The position numbers and the translations under genes were made by a program. Positions 47,216 through 58,094 of a stretch of DNA of 64,000 nucleotides are shown piece after piece. The DNA is from Holothuria scabra (taxonomy: Eukaryota > Echinodermata > Holothuroidea > Aspidochirotida > Holothuriidae), in assembly GCA_037179385.1 (NCBI GenBank), contig CM074195.1:6680938-6744937 (forward strand). The letters are read 5' to 3'. Positions within the stretch are counted from its first letter, which is position 1. Each line of letters starts with the position of its first letter. The notes beneath the pieces are model-generated. The model was not told the DNA's origin, did not search any database, and saw nothing but the letters and a program-made list of their open reading frames with translations.

Positions 47216-47566
47216 GCAACTTTTGGAAAAAAGAAAAGTTCTAGTGTCAATGAAGCACTGAGAAAGGAGACCTTGCATCATCCACACAGGCAACATATAA
47301 AACCAGACATGCAATATTACATTCATGCAAATTTTCGTATAAACACAGAGTTACATGAAAATTACCAATACTTCATGCAGGACAAGGTTGGGAGAGGGGA
47401 AAAAATCATATGAGGGGAAAAGGATTTCATTAAAAATAAGTTCCCTGAAGGACCCTGCACCCATCCACTGTCCCCTCCTTTTATGCTTCTACTCAGTCCA
47501 TCAAAAAGGTACATATGATCACAATACATTGTAAGCTGCTATAAAAGAAATGATGATGCACCATAC

Positions 47567-47650
47567 CGAAAGTCTGATGGTTTTCTCTATTCGGATTGAC
47601 AACACAAACTGCCAGTTGAAACATCATCATAATCAACACCAAGCATATCT
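47567..47650 (-). CDS. Gene B candidate exon 8 (hydrophobic, possible transmembrane)
   Basis: The acceptor is cctttcag and a weaker donor TTTCG|gtatgg follows; 84 bp, phase 1 in and out. With the carried G it reads E-ICLVLIMMMFQLAVCVV, then NPNRENHQTF. The 17-residue hydrophobic run could be a transmembrane helix after the LDLa ectodomain. Against this, the acceptor side (CATATCTCTGAAAGG on the plus strand) resembles the sequence in front of gene A exon 1 (CATATCTGAAAGG), so it could instead be a relic of a third signal-peptide exon. No downstream exon is settled. Confidence 0.35.
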
Positions 47651-47689
47651 CTGAAAGGAAATATAAGAACAACTTAAGCAGTTATTTGC

Positions 47690-47845
47690 AGGGGAATATT
47701 CCAGTTGAAACCTGTTGGAGAGGTTTTAACAAGTTCAAACAGGAACAAAAGTTTTTTCAGTGTTATCTGTTGATGCCTGTTGACTTTCATCTCTTCAAAA
47801 GGTATAATGTGGAACATTGGCTGTTCATACCCTGTTCAAACCAAA
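47690..47845. repeat. CCTGTTG repeat, related to 25180-25435
   Basis: TTCCAGTTGAAACCTGTTGG, GTGTTATCTGTTGATGCCTG and TTGACTTTCATCTCTTCAAA follow the same order as in the 25.2-kb copy. Confidence 0.55.
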
Positions 47846-47849
47846 AGGC

Positions 47850-48640
47850 CAATCATAGGTATACCAAGGCTTGTACAGGGATGTTGCTGAGTGTGGTGGT
47901 ACCAGATGAGATACATGAACAAACAGACAAGAAAAAAACCAGTTCTATTTCAACAAGACTGATGATTTATTCCACTTCAATCAGCAGTCGGCAAAGAAAA
48001 GAATTACTGAAAATAAGCTATACACAGATTGACTAGATGGAGATCGCAACACTATGTGGAGATCGGAACACTACAAGTCTTTATGCAGTCAAAAGTTTGG
48101 TCAAAAGGTCAAAAATTGTGACATACAAAATTAAATAAATATTAATGATTGTGTTTATCTGTTGATGTAAGTGACCAATAAGAAGGCTGTAGAGAGAAAA
48201 ATTGGCCAGTGCACCCTGAAAATATAGGACAATGCATCCATGTGGAGCTAGGGTATTAAAGGAGTCTTGTCACATACACCAGTAACATGTGACAGGAAAC
48301 AGGACGAGCCATCTGGGAATCTAGGAAAAAGGGAAGGTAAAGTTGCCTGTAAACGACAAAATGGCATTCCTGTTGAAGGTCGTGGGGGCGGTACCATACT
48401 ACATGACACTTGGGTTATGACATATATACCAAGGACTTAAAAAGTGTGTGATGCAGCTGCAGTTTACGGAAAATACACTGTTTACAAATGCAAGCCACTA
48501 ATTTCAAAAATCATGGGGACCCATGTGGGTTCTGTCACTTTTCACCATAGCAACCTGGAAAACCCCCTAAATATGAGTTCTTTAAAAAAATGCATTTGTG
48601 GGTAAGAACTGATTGGTAGTAACCCATTTTAAGGTGTCCT
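47850..48640. other. Gene B region, non-coding
   Basis: No exon or bounded repeat is recognised between the CCTGTTG repeat and the duplicated intron block at 48.65 kb. Confidence 0.4.
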
Positions 48641-48649
48641 GGTTTCATC

Positions 48650-49020
48650 ACCACATGACCACCCCCCATTAGGCATATGATTGCCTCTATACAATTGATA
48701 CCCAACACCCCACTTTTTGTTGAAAAAGTGATGCTACAGCAAGGTCAACCCAAATCCTATTATCAGTTTTCTGTCAATAGTGGCTGCCATGTCCAGCACT
48801 ATTTAAACAAAGAGTCCCACTGAAAACCTCATTCATACAGGCAGAGACTGTTTATTCAGTGCAAGCCAAGTTTGCAACCAGAGCTGCCTCAGCAGAACAG
48901 GGCAATAGGCTTATCTCTTTGGACAAATGCAGGCTGGTTGTGCTGGCACTGAAGCATGATGAATTGTGTAAACAAACAGTGACCAGACTGCATAGAGGTA
49001 GCTTATGCCTAATGATACAC
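48650..49020. repeat. Intron block duplicated near 52650-52820 and, more weakly, 53400-53880
   Basis: GGTTGTGCTGGCACTGAAGC, GTGATGAATTGTGTAAACAA-type and CAGTGACCAGACTGCA sequence, then GAGGTAGCTTATGCCTAATG, recur almost unchanged at 52733-52816. Upstream words such as CCATGTCCAGCACTAT also recur at about 53480. These are traces of local duplications within gene B, probably the events that duplicated the LDLa exon. The plus-strand frames reading LVVLALKHDELCKQ arise from this repeat. Confidence 0.7.
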
Positions 49021-49056
49021 TGGAAAAATATGAAAATACATACAAAAATGCCTTAC

Positions 49057-49122
49057 CAATTTTTAAGATGAAGGACACAATCTTGTATGGAGAATCACCA
49101 TCCTCCTGAACTTTCATTAATT
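49057..49122 (-). CDS. Gene B candidate exon 7 (short linker)
   Basis: The acceptor is tctgatag and the donor AATTG|gtaagg; 66 bp, phase 1 in and out, matching the phase chain of exons 4 to 6. With the carried G it reads E-LMKVQEDGDSPYKIVSFILKI. It has no cysteines and no recognised domain, so a linker or the start of a membrane segment is possible. Support is only splice sites and phase. Confidence 0.4.
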
Positions 49123-50514
49123 CTATCAGAAAGGACAAAAAATGATCAAATGAAAAATCCATCTCCTTGCTTTTTATCACTTTTCAATTATTATGACCAT
49201 TTCTGGATGCAGTGTGTTTGGTAAGCAATTATCTACTTGGTCAATGCACTCAATGAGAACATTTCACTCACACAAAATTTCAGTTTTGTGTTACTGTGCA
49301 TGCATAAGACACAAGTAAATGTTATATCATCTGTGCACCAAAATCAAAGCCTCTTCTTCACTCTTCCCACTAACACAAATGTGTCAAAATCAAAGATGTG
49401 AGTTGTCTGTGCAACACTTTTTGGTGTCACATTTTCGTGTCAAACATAACGTAATATTCAGAAGAAAAAAAATCATAATTACCTTGCGTAATCAACTTGT
49501 ATGGCCACATAATCATCTCTGCTATGTGATTGGCTACTACTGCACAAAATAAATATGAAAATTGATATGAAAGATTGTCCCTTTAAAAAATTCAGTCCAT
49601 AAAGATTATAAGATTATTCACAAAAAATGCTCTCCAGTACCATATCTTTACACATATTGTACAGCAAGAGCTATTATGCAAATGATGATACTGGTATTCA
49701 ACTCTTTCAAGACTATACAGTAGCATAATAATTGATTTGAACGAAGGGTTTAAGGTTACATCAAGTTTTAATATAGAGGTCCCAGGGTACTTATTCTAAG
49801 CATTTTGGTGAAATTGGCATGAAACTCCCATGTGTGATTGTGTGGTCTTCAAGATATGAGCTGCATGGCACTAGAAACGAATTGTAAGTTTTAGCTCTCT
49901 CTGGTTGACAACTCTTAATCCAGAATCTATCAGAGAATTCCTGTTCAGGTGTATTGAGGTCAATTAAGTTTAAGGGGGTTGAACCCTTTTGAAGACTTTG
50001 ATTAATAGAGCAAGTTTGTTTGTAAAAGGGATTAACTGATGCAATTATAGAGATAATATTCACCCAAAAAAGCCTTTTTCTTGGGTTATATTGGATAAAA
50101 TGTCCTATTCAATTCTAGCAACATAGGTAAATTGTTACATTTTCACCAAAGGTGAACTTTAAGCAAGCACATATGACATCATATCCCCACATTAACGGAC
50201 AGTTTTTTGTTTTTCTTTAAACTTTAAAACTAATTTTTCCCTCAACAATTGTATATTATCAGAATTTGAAAGCATAAGTGGCATGAGAACTAAACAAACT
50301 TTGCATTCCCCACATAAAGGTCCTACTCCTATCCACTTGAAGGTCAACACATCCACCTGTAAAAACACAGAGCAACAAAACATTCGTTGTTGATGTGAGG
50401 GAGTGATATAACCTCTGCTGCAGGCAAGTTCACTTTGAAACACAAATCCAGGCACTCCATTCACTATTTTTTTTGAAAAATACAATTCTGATTTGAATGG
50501 AAGTTTCACTACAC

Positions 50515-50728
50515 TGTGTAGATTTGGTTCTTCTTGTATATATCACATTTAAATTTTTGATTAAACATCCCCTTTATGACGAAAATATTTTATGGATCTG
50601 TTTAAGACTGCCAGGAATAAACCCTTCATAAAAAATATCAGATTTCACGTATGAGACAAGAAGTACCATTATTGGGAGAACTGGTGACTGCATTATGATA
50701 ACTTCGCTTGCAATACTCATGAGCATTA
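50515..50728. other. Gene B intron 6, part duplicated at 52550-52650
   Basis: GAGACAAGAAGTACCATTAT here matches GTGACAAGAAGTACCATAAT near 52614, next to the other LDLa exon, so the exon duplication included flanking intron. Further left, at 50362, an acceptor (tttttacag) opens a phase-1 frame GCVDLQVDRSRTFMWGMQ that ends at a stop; it could be an alternative terminal exon but nothing else supports it. Confidence 0.45.
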
Positions 50729-50729
50729 C

Positions 50730-50864
50730 CTTTCAGAGGGTTGTAACAAACACCATTTGTATCCTCATCGCTGCCATCTGCACATTCAAAAATACCATTA
50801 CATGTCCAGTCTTTAGGGATGCAGGATCTATCACAGCCACACATGAAGAAGTCAGCAGGACATC
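50730..50864 (-). CDS. Gene B exon 6 (second LDL-receptor class A module)
   Basis: The acceptor is aattttag and the donor AAAG|gtaatg; 135 bp, phase 1 in and out. It reads GCPADFFMCGCDRSCIPKD, then WTCNGIFECADGSDED and TNGVCYNPLK. The C-N-G-x-F-x-C-x-D-G-S-D-E signature and cysteine spacing identify an LDLa module, whose acidic residues normally bind one calcium ion. In the last part an E replaces the usual D before the fifth cysteine, and there is one extra cysteine pair at the start (CGC), so eight cysteines are present. The exon has the same length and phase as exon 5, implying exon duplication. Confidence 0.9.
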
Positions 50865-50869
50865 CTAAA

Positions 50870-52545
50870 ATTTATAACAAAAATAATTAATCACATACCA
50901 GTACCTTATACCATCGAAAGACTTCACTTAAATTTTTGATTCACTCTACTGCTGTCACACACAATAACAAAGAAGTCAACGGTGGATACAAAGTTAAATC
51001 TTGGAAAACACAACCCCCTGAAAAGTTGATAAGCCTCATCCCCACCTTAACCTTCAAAGAACTTTAATTGTTGATATAAGCTGTTCAAAAACACTTTCCC
51101 CTCCAAAGAGGAGACATAGCCAGAATACTGTAGAGCATTTCAACCCTATAATTTGATCTTCTAAAGGAAACGTGACCCATTGGCTAAGCCAGGGAGGGGA
51201 AGACACTATATTTCACTCAGTGTAATGTATGTGTAGTAACACATAACAGGAACAGCAATGACAAGAAAGAAAGCTGTATAGTAGGATTCAATTATAAAGA
51301 ATTTTGCTATTAAGCACAGTGCTAGCTAGCGGGGTTGACAAAACCAGTTCATGAACCATGTTTTCCTTTTTTAAAGGGGGGGGGGGAGGCATGCGGAAAG
51401 GACCTGCAAGGAAAAGCCTTTGTGCAGTTTTGAATAAACATCTCAGGGTGATGTGATACCCCACTATGACAACAGAATCATGGGGTTTGAAAAACAGCTT
51501 TTGTGGTGATGAACCACTTAATTAATATGGGTTCCCACACTTTTTAAACTACTGAAATTCAAGATTTTTACCAGACTTTAAAGACTAAAATGGAAATACT
51601 GAGAAATGAAAAACAAAGAATTTTGCATGGCCTTTGGTTTTATGTGTTTACCCAACATGAAAATATAAAAACATGATTGAAACAATAGTAAGTGTTAGTC
51701 TTTCAAACTTTATGACAACATGGCAAGTTTTCTAGACCATGCATCCTTTATTCCAGGATTGTCAATGCCATTATAAATGGTAAAACTTCCATATTTTTCT
51801 AGACATTTCCTATTTTCCCCACTGTGTGGGAACCCTGATTAATACAGCATACATTGACATTCCAATAACCCCCAGAAATACACATCAGCTGCCAGTCAAT
51901 AGCTCCAAAAGACTTGCTAAACTAATTCACCAAAGGTATATACTGTATATGAAGTAAGACAAGTCCTCCCACCAAGGGTTATTACTATGAAATTTACTTT
52001 GGTCAGCTAGGTCTCTCCATAAAGTCACTCTCTAGCACAGTTTAACTCTTCAAAGTCAAAACAGGGGTGATAAATTTACAAACTGGTGAAGCAAAATTGT
52101 CCGTACAATTGAAATGTGAACAGGTTGAGAATAACCTAAATCAACATGCCATGACATTGCTTCTTGAGAAAGCAACACAGACACCCCAGTAGATCAAAGG
52201 CCGTGTGGGGTGTACCTGGTATCTGAATTTGTTACATAATATATGCCTCAAATGAGCTATGCTTTCATTTTGTTCACACTGCATGAAAAGCAATTAACAC
52301 ATACTTGACTGGCCTGTTAGCTAACCCAAACGTAACGTAACTTTTCGTGTATTAATTTTTATATATTTGTTACAGTCAAATAATTAATCAGATGTGAAAT
52401 TTGACTATATAAAGTGTGCATGAAGTGAGCTTTATTTCTTTCCTGAGGTGATAAAATGTTGAGGTCATATCAATGGAAAGAGAATACTACAACTTCACTC
52501 TTTCATGACTATGGATGATAATTGACAAGGATTAACATATTTTTT
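50870..52545. other. Gene B intron 5
   Basis: AT-rich intron with a poly-G run at 51378-51386; no additional LDLa exon is seen. Confidence 0.5.
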
Positions 52546-52639
52546 AAGGATATATTTAAGACTATGATCAATAAAACCTTTCACAAAGGACAGGCCCAAC
52601 AGATGACAGCTATGTGACAAGAAGTACCATAATTGTGAG

Positions 52640-52820
52640 AATTGCATGATGGTTGTACTACATTAGGCATAGGGCTGCCTCTATACAATTTATACCTGAC
52701 ACCCCACTTTTTGGACGCATGGACGCATGTAGGTTGGTTGTGCTGGCACTGAAGCGTGATGAATTGTGTAAACAAACAGTGACCAGACTGCACAGAGGTA
52801 GCTTATGCCTAATGATAGTG
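52640..52820. repeat. Intron block duplicated from or to 48650-49020
   Basis: From GGTTGGTTGTGCTGGCACTG to AGCTTATGCCTAATGATA it matches the 48.9-kb block with a few substitutions. It ends about 35 bp before the donor of the first LDLa exon. Confidence 0.75.
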
Positions 52821-52854
52821 ACTACAATTTCAATAATTACTACTAGTGCAGTAC

Positions 52855-52989
52855 CTGTCTCTGTGATGTTACAAATACTGGCTGGCTCTTCATCACTGCC
52901 ATCACTGCAATCAAAATGACCATTACATATTCTGTGCCTAAGCATGCAGACCCTACCACCATTACACATGAAGCAGATTGACGGACCTA
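52855..52989 (-). CDS. Gene B exon 5 (first LDL-receptor class A module)
   Basis: The acceptor is tttttcttctag and the donor ACAG|gtactg; 135 bp, phase 1 in and out. The G carried from exon 4 plus TA gives Val, then GPSICFMCNGGRVCMLRHR, ICNGHFDCSDGSDEEPASIC and NITET. The six cysteines and the FDCSDGSDE calcium-site signature are classic LDLa. An N-I-T near the end is a potential N-glycosylation site. Direct in-frame splicing from the TNFR-type exon 4 is what makes this a TNFR-LDLa chimera. Confidence 0.9.
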
Positions 52990-52999
52990 CTAGAAGAAA

Positions 53000-53875
53000 A
53001 AGAAGAACACCACCCAAATGCGGGTGAAGTGGTGAATGTTAGGATGAGGGCTGATGAAGCGCTAGAATTTGAGTATGCTTTAACCCTTTACCGTTGAGCT
53101 CCAATCGGGGCATATTTGCGCACCTCTGGAGTGGGTGGAAAAGCAGACGTAGCACGCCCCACATCAGCTTCTGTAAGCTATTGACCCCATGACCTTAAAC
53201 TATTGTCTCTCTCATTGCTGTGGCCTAATTTTCGGGTAGCTACTCGCAGTTTTGAGCTCCGCGTGAAACAGTAAAGATGGGTGACAGCTGCGCTTTCTGT
53301 CTGGGTCCAAAAGGACCCAAACAACTGTAAAGGGTTAAGTATCATTAGATACACATCCTCATAAAAGACTTGTAGAAACCTATAATTCCCTCAGTTTCAA
53401 CCAAACACCACACTCTTTGTTGAAAGTGCAGTTAGAGCAAGTTGATTTTCAGCTCTCATTGAGCAGTGGCATACCATGTCCAGCACTATACATACAGCCA
53501 GCCAGTCCTTCTGTAGAAACTCACTTATGCAACCAACCTGAAAATCCTGACTATGCTCAGAAATGAGTTAAGGGGAGAGACAGGTTATTCAGTGCTGGCC
53601 AGGTTGCAAGCACTTCATACATATAGGTGTCAGATTTCATCATTCTTAATTAAAACAATCTGGCAATTCTTACCCTGTTCAAGCTTAATACTTTTTAGAA
53701 ATGTATAATATTTGACAGTAAAGCTAGAAGGAATGCATTTCCTGTTGGTTGAATTGGTTGATTGCAACCAGAACTGTCATTAGCAAATCATAACAAAACG
53801 ATTCTCTTTCCGGACACTGCCATCTTTTCCACAGGTAATGAAGCATGATGAATTTATTCAAGAAACAGTTACTTG
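53000..53875. other. Gene B intron 4, left part
   Basis: It contains diverged pieces of the duplicated intron block (CCATGTCCAGCACTAT near 53480; AAGCATGATGAATT near 53840). A CpG-containing stretch at 53090-53290 shows no exon. Confidence 0.45.
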
Positions 53876-53877
53876 CA

Positions 53878-54060
53878 GTTAGATGGAGTTACAGTAGTTT
53901 GTCGGATGGAGTTTTATGGCCCAGTTCAAGGTTGGGCTAGCTGCAGCATTTTTTCCAGTTGTGGCTCACTGGCTTGTTTTCCCTACTACATTGCTTATGC
54001 TGAACACCGAGCACAATGGCAGTAGGTTCCATTCTTGAAGTCTTCGGTATTCCAGATTCC
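53878..54060 (-). repeat. SINE copy, head truncated
   Basis: GTTAGATGGAGTT and GGATGGAGTTTTATGGCCC (a partly doubled tail), CCAGTTGTGGCTCACTGG and GAGCACAATGGCAGTAGG match the SINE at 58.2 kb; the sequence departs before the tRNA-like head. Confidence 0.75.
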
Positions 54061-54165
54061 CATCCATTTTTTCAAGGAAAACAAATTTCCTGAAACTGCA
54101 TCTTTAAGTGACCCAACCATGTCAAATGTGCAGAAATTTCTGCAGAAAGGGGTACATGTACCATG

Positions 54166-54915
54166 TGATGAGGTTACCAGTTGTTTTGCCTCCTTGCCAT
54201 TTTGCCCTCAACCAATTCCCTCCGGTCATTTCACCCTTTTCCCAGTTTGCCCCAAAGTGGAAGTAGTTTCACCCCCAAATACTTGAGACTTGACTTGATA
54301 ATGTACATCAAAACAATGTTTAATTGTCAGAGTATTATCAGTGATATTCTGACAAGGCAAAAACTTAAACAACTCTCTGGCACAGTTGCATAACCTGCAG
54401 TTTCAGCAATTTCTTTATTTCTGTTTCACAATTTTTCGTTTTTGCATCATTTATTGGAGATAATTTGTAATCCTAAAATGAAATATAAATTAAATATGTT
54501 TCAAGCTGTACAAAATCAAAGTCACATGAACAATGTTGCCAACAAGATGAAATACATAACTCGCCCAACTATAAAGGCAACCTTGAAAACCATCAGTCAC
54601 ACACGAACGTATGAGTTGATACAAATGAACAGCTTGTTTTAGTTTTACCATCTTAAATCAACCTTATTCCATCCTCAGAGCGAAGCAATTAGGATATTTC
54701 AATTTATTGACATTGTTTTGTTAAAAACAATCATGTTTAGGGAAGGAAACTTACACAAACAGATTAGGGGGGGAACTGGTTGTAGGTCTTTGGGGGCCAA
54801 CTTACATGTCTTTGGGGGCAAACTGGTCAACTTTAGGGGGCGAACTGGTATTTAGGGGCAAACTGGTTGGGGGCGAACTGGCAAGGGGTCAAAACGACCG
54901 CTACCTATGATGATA
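54166..54915. mobile_element. MITE-like element with ~100-bp inverted termini
   Basis: The left arm (54170-54275) has TTTTGCCTCCTTGCCATTTTG, CAACCAATTCCCTCC and CCCAGTTTGCCCCAAAG. The right arm (54775-54915) is its inverse, with CTTTGGGGGCAAACTGG, GGGGGCGAACTGG words and GGCAAGGGGTCAAAACGACC. The right arm is slightly longer because of extra GGGGGCAAACTGG units. No target duplication could be fixed. It lies in gene B intron 4. Confidence 0.6.
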
Positions 54916-54919
54916 TGCA

Positions 54920-55825
54920 GTGAGTGCCATCCTTAATTCAGTCAATTAAGGTTAACATGATCTTAACCAAACTTGTGAAGTATGCTGCTTCTGGGAAGTT
55001 TTTGACTTCAATATTTAATTGACTTTGACTTCTGTAATACTGTTTTTCTGCACCATAAGACTATCTTCATTTTTTTATGGTTTTGGCTCAGTCAATACAT
55101 TCAGTAGAAATACAGGTATACAAAATGTTCTTTTTTACTTGAGTGGAGCCATCATCAGCACACAAAACCTGTTTAATTTGAAACATTTGCTAGTGTTTAC
55201 AAAAAAAGGAAGCACAAAAATTTTTGACCTAACTATTTTTGACCAAACTCTTGAGGAACTGCAGCCCACCTTAATCCCTCATACACACTCTACCTCTAAT
55301 GCAACTGTCTCCTATCTATGCCTGTTGTATGAAGATGTTACGCTTGGGGAGCATAGCTTTTTCTGGTGCCCCACTGTCCGCAGATTACTACTCTACGCAT
55401 TGCACTCATGCTGAATACTCTGAACAGCTAAGTGATAATAAGCAGTCCATTGGGCAAGACAATGAGGCAGCCATTGGTAGAGACTACAAGCAGGAAGCAA
55501 TAGCCTTGCATGGCAACTAGAGTGAGTGACAAAACAACATAAATAGCAGCTTACTGTAGCTGCACTCTTGCACTCTTGCACTTACAAAAGGCATACTGTT
55601 GTAAGCAGAGTAAAAGATCCTAGTAAAGATGATACCAGGATTGTCCACGATGCTGCAGCAGAATCAACTATGCAAAGCACCAAGCCCCACCCTCTCTGCA
55701 CAGAGATCCAGCACAGCTGTGGAGCTCATTTCACACTCTGTGCACAAAGTGAAAAGTGGCCATTGTTCACTCCTCTGCCAACTGATGGGGACAAGAAAAA
55801 GCTATGCTCCCTTATTCTGAGGCAT
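54920..55825. other. Gene B intron 4, right part
   Basis: No element is recognised. The overlapping frames on both strands near 55019-55894 include the exon 4 region but show no other domain. Confidence 0.4.
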
Positions 55826-55828
55826 TAC

Positions 55829-55883
55829 CTATGCGGACACAGCTTGTGTCCTGATCTGGTGGACATCCTCTATAGTCTTTACT
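55829..55883 (-). CDS. Gene B exon 4 (TNFR-like cysteine-rich region, C-terminal part)
   Basis: The acceptor is atatttcag and the donor CATAG|gtaatg; 55 bp, phase 0 in and phase 1 out. It reads SKDYRGCPPDQDTSCVRI plus one base and completes the ten-cysteine TNFR-type region. It is one codon shorter than the gene A copy at 4929-4986 and shares the G-C-x-P-x-Q-D-T-S-C core. The phase-1 G splices in frame to the LDLa exon at 52989. Confidence 0.85.
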
Positions 55884-55889
55884 CTGAAA

Positions 55890-56673
55890 TATGATCAAAT
55901 CATATCCTTGTTATAATTACAATAATAATTACCTTCACCATACTTTGAACAACACTTCTGCAAACTTCAGAGTTTGAAACTGTTCCTTTTTTTCCCTCTT
56001 TTTTGTATGGATGTTATTCACAGGAAAAGACTATTGCATCAAAGGAAGATTTAAAAGACCCTGGTCAAAATGCCCCAAAACAGATAGATATGTTGACATG
56101 GGGAGTGGGAGGTGAAAAAACCAGATACTGTATTGAAAGCACTTAAAAATTCTCTTTCCAAAACTCACAACTGTAAGTACACTTCCTTCTTGAGCAAAAA
56201 AGCACAATGAAGGTGAGAGGGGTTTACCCCCTCCCTTCCCCTACCCCCAAAAATGGGGAGGGGAGGGGAGTGGGTGAACTAAGGGCAAAGGATAATATTG
56301 GTGAAGCAAAAATTTTCTGGCACAGTGCAAATCTGAGCCCAAAGTTAACTTGCATCCACTAGGGCAACCCTTTTTCTGCTCTGTGAGGTTCTATTTGCCA
56401 GATCTATTCTGTAAAAAAGGTCTGTTTCATAAAGTGAACAGGTGTACAGAGGGCAATTTATTAATTTAATCCTACTACAGTTGACAACAGAATGCACCAC
56501 CCCCTTTGATTTAGTCTTATGCTTTGTAGTTCTGTAAATCAAGTAAGTCACATTAATTAATGAATGGCACAACTGCTGTTTACTAGTGGGGCCACACTAA
56601 CGGACTCTTTTCTACAATACACAGAAACTAAAAAAGATTGTGGGAAACTTTTGTTCTTGAACACCATTTCAGT
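55890..56673. repeat. Gene B intron 3 with blocks conserved in gene A
   Basis: 55884-56045 matches 4987-5120 and 56340-56650 matches 9680-9975 (see those entries). In gene B the two blocks are about 300 bp apart; in gene A they are about 4.5 kb apart because of inserted elements. Confidence 0.65.
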
Positions 56674-56681
56674 GCATGATG

Positions 56682-57480
56682 GTTCTGGGCTCAAAATTGG
56701 GGGAAAAATCACTTGTCCCTGACAAGTGATGAAAAAATCTGGTTGTCCATCAAAATTTAGGTTGTTCCAACTGAATGGAAATAAATTGAACCAATCATAA
56801 GTCTGGCATTGCTTTATATCAATACTTCATCACATGTACTTAAAAGTGATTTTCAGATTGTCTCTGTAATTATGTACATCAAAGAAACGTAACAAATCTT
56901 TTATTACTTCCACTGGGTTTCAAAATTAAGCTGAATTGCAAGCTGTGCAATTGTACATAATTCCTCCCTTTGATTTGTACAGGGTCTCAAAGCAAGGAAG
57001 ATGCACAGTTAAACCAATGCATTTATGTCACGCCCTGTTCAAGAGGCGGCCAAGGTAAGCAATGTCTCCAAAAGACAAAGTTTATGTAGAAGTCCTTTGT
57101 ATTTGGTATTGCTTGACTATAAAGTATGCTAAACTGAACACACACGACACATTTGCTCTTGATTAGGTGTTGGTTGCAAATACTATGCAGAGATGCTAAG
57201 CAGGGTTTTACTCTTAGCAACCGTAATTCCCTAGAGCCCAGCAGGCTTCACTCATGGATTTTGAACACACAAGCAAGTGGTACAACAAGCCTGGTATGCA
57301 TGCTGTACAGTAGCAGGCTGTGGCATGTCAAGCATGTTTCTTTCAACCCGATTCACCATGTACTTGATCGTGAGCAGATACTTATGTACATTCAGTTGGG
57401 ACAACCTAAAATTTTGAGGGACAACAAGGTTTTTTTTAACACTTGTCCTTGAACAAGTGATTTTTGTCCCAAATTTTGAC
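56682..57480. mobile_element. Long-TIR MITE with 8-bp target duplication
   Basis: The arms are about 100 bp: the left has TCAAAATTGGGGGAAAAATC, ACTTGTCCCTGACAAGTGAT and GGTTGTTCCAACTGAATGG; the right, in reverse complement, has TCAAAATTTGGGACAAAAATC-like sequence, ACTTGTTCAAGGACAAGTG and GGTTGTCCCAACTGAATG. The octamer GCATGATG flanks it on both sides (56674-56681 and 57481-57488). The 8-bp duplication suggests a hAT- or P-like mobilising transposase. It is non-coding and lies in gene B intron 3. Confidence 0.75.
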
Positions 57481-57489
57481 GCATGATGT

Positions 57490-58090
57490 GACATATTTTT
57501 GTTCCTCAAGTGTGCATGTAATTTACTGGGAGTAAGTGCTTGGTTTACCCTGTGCATTGAACAAAGAAATTATAAAATAAATAAGAAGAAAATTTTGAGA
57601 TTTAGCTGTTGTTCCAAAATAAGTTTAGGGAAACTGCTCATGCCTTTTAATATCAATTTGTATGTAGGCTAAGCACATATAAACTTGAAAACCATGCATA
57701 TGGTATGGTAACCCTTTTAAGATTCAAGAAAATTTGCCACTATAACACCTAAGAAGACCAGTAAGACCACACGTGCTGCTAGAATGCCCATTACTGAAAT
57801 GAAGCACCTTCTGGAATTTCAAAATCCTGTCGAGTGACTAGCTGTCTGGGCAGGTTTTGCGCTTAGTTCTTTGGAATGTTTATTCTGAAAGGTTGTGAAG
57901 TGGTGCATATCTAATCCACCACACAACTGACAAATTTGATAGTTAGCAAGGTTAGCTAGGTAGTGGCCCTAGCAACATGTTGATAAGGAAGTTGTAGTCA
58001 ATGGGGATTGATTGGGAGTCTGTTTGCTCAATAAATTAAGGAGAGATAGCAACTCTGGGGATAGGTGGAGAGCTAGAGCTGCAGATAGTT
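57490..58090. other. Gene B intron 3, right part
   Basis: Nothing recognised apart from a GTTAGTTAGTTAG run at 58086-58100 that begins the SINE tail. Confidence 0.4.
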
Positions 58091-58094
58091 AGTT

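Noticed and set aside
46496..47261. Overlapping His-rich ORFs as genes
   Set aside because: Several frames are open at once because the minisatellite word lacks stops; no splice or domain evidence.
48859..49071. Plus-strand frame with CRLVVLALKHDELCKQTVTR as a conserved gene
   Set aside because: It recurs at 52.7 kb only because the intron block is duplicated; the copy is in a different ORF context and no domain is present.
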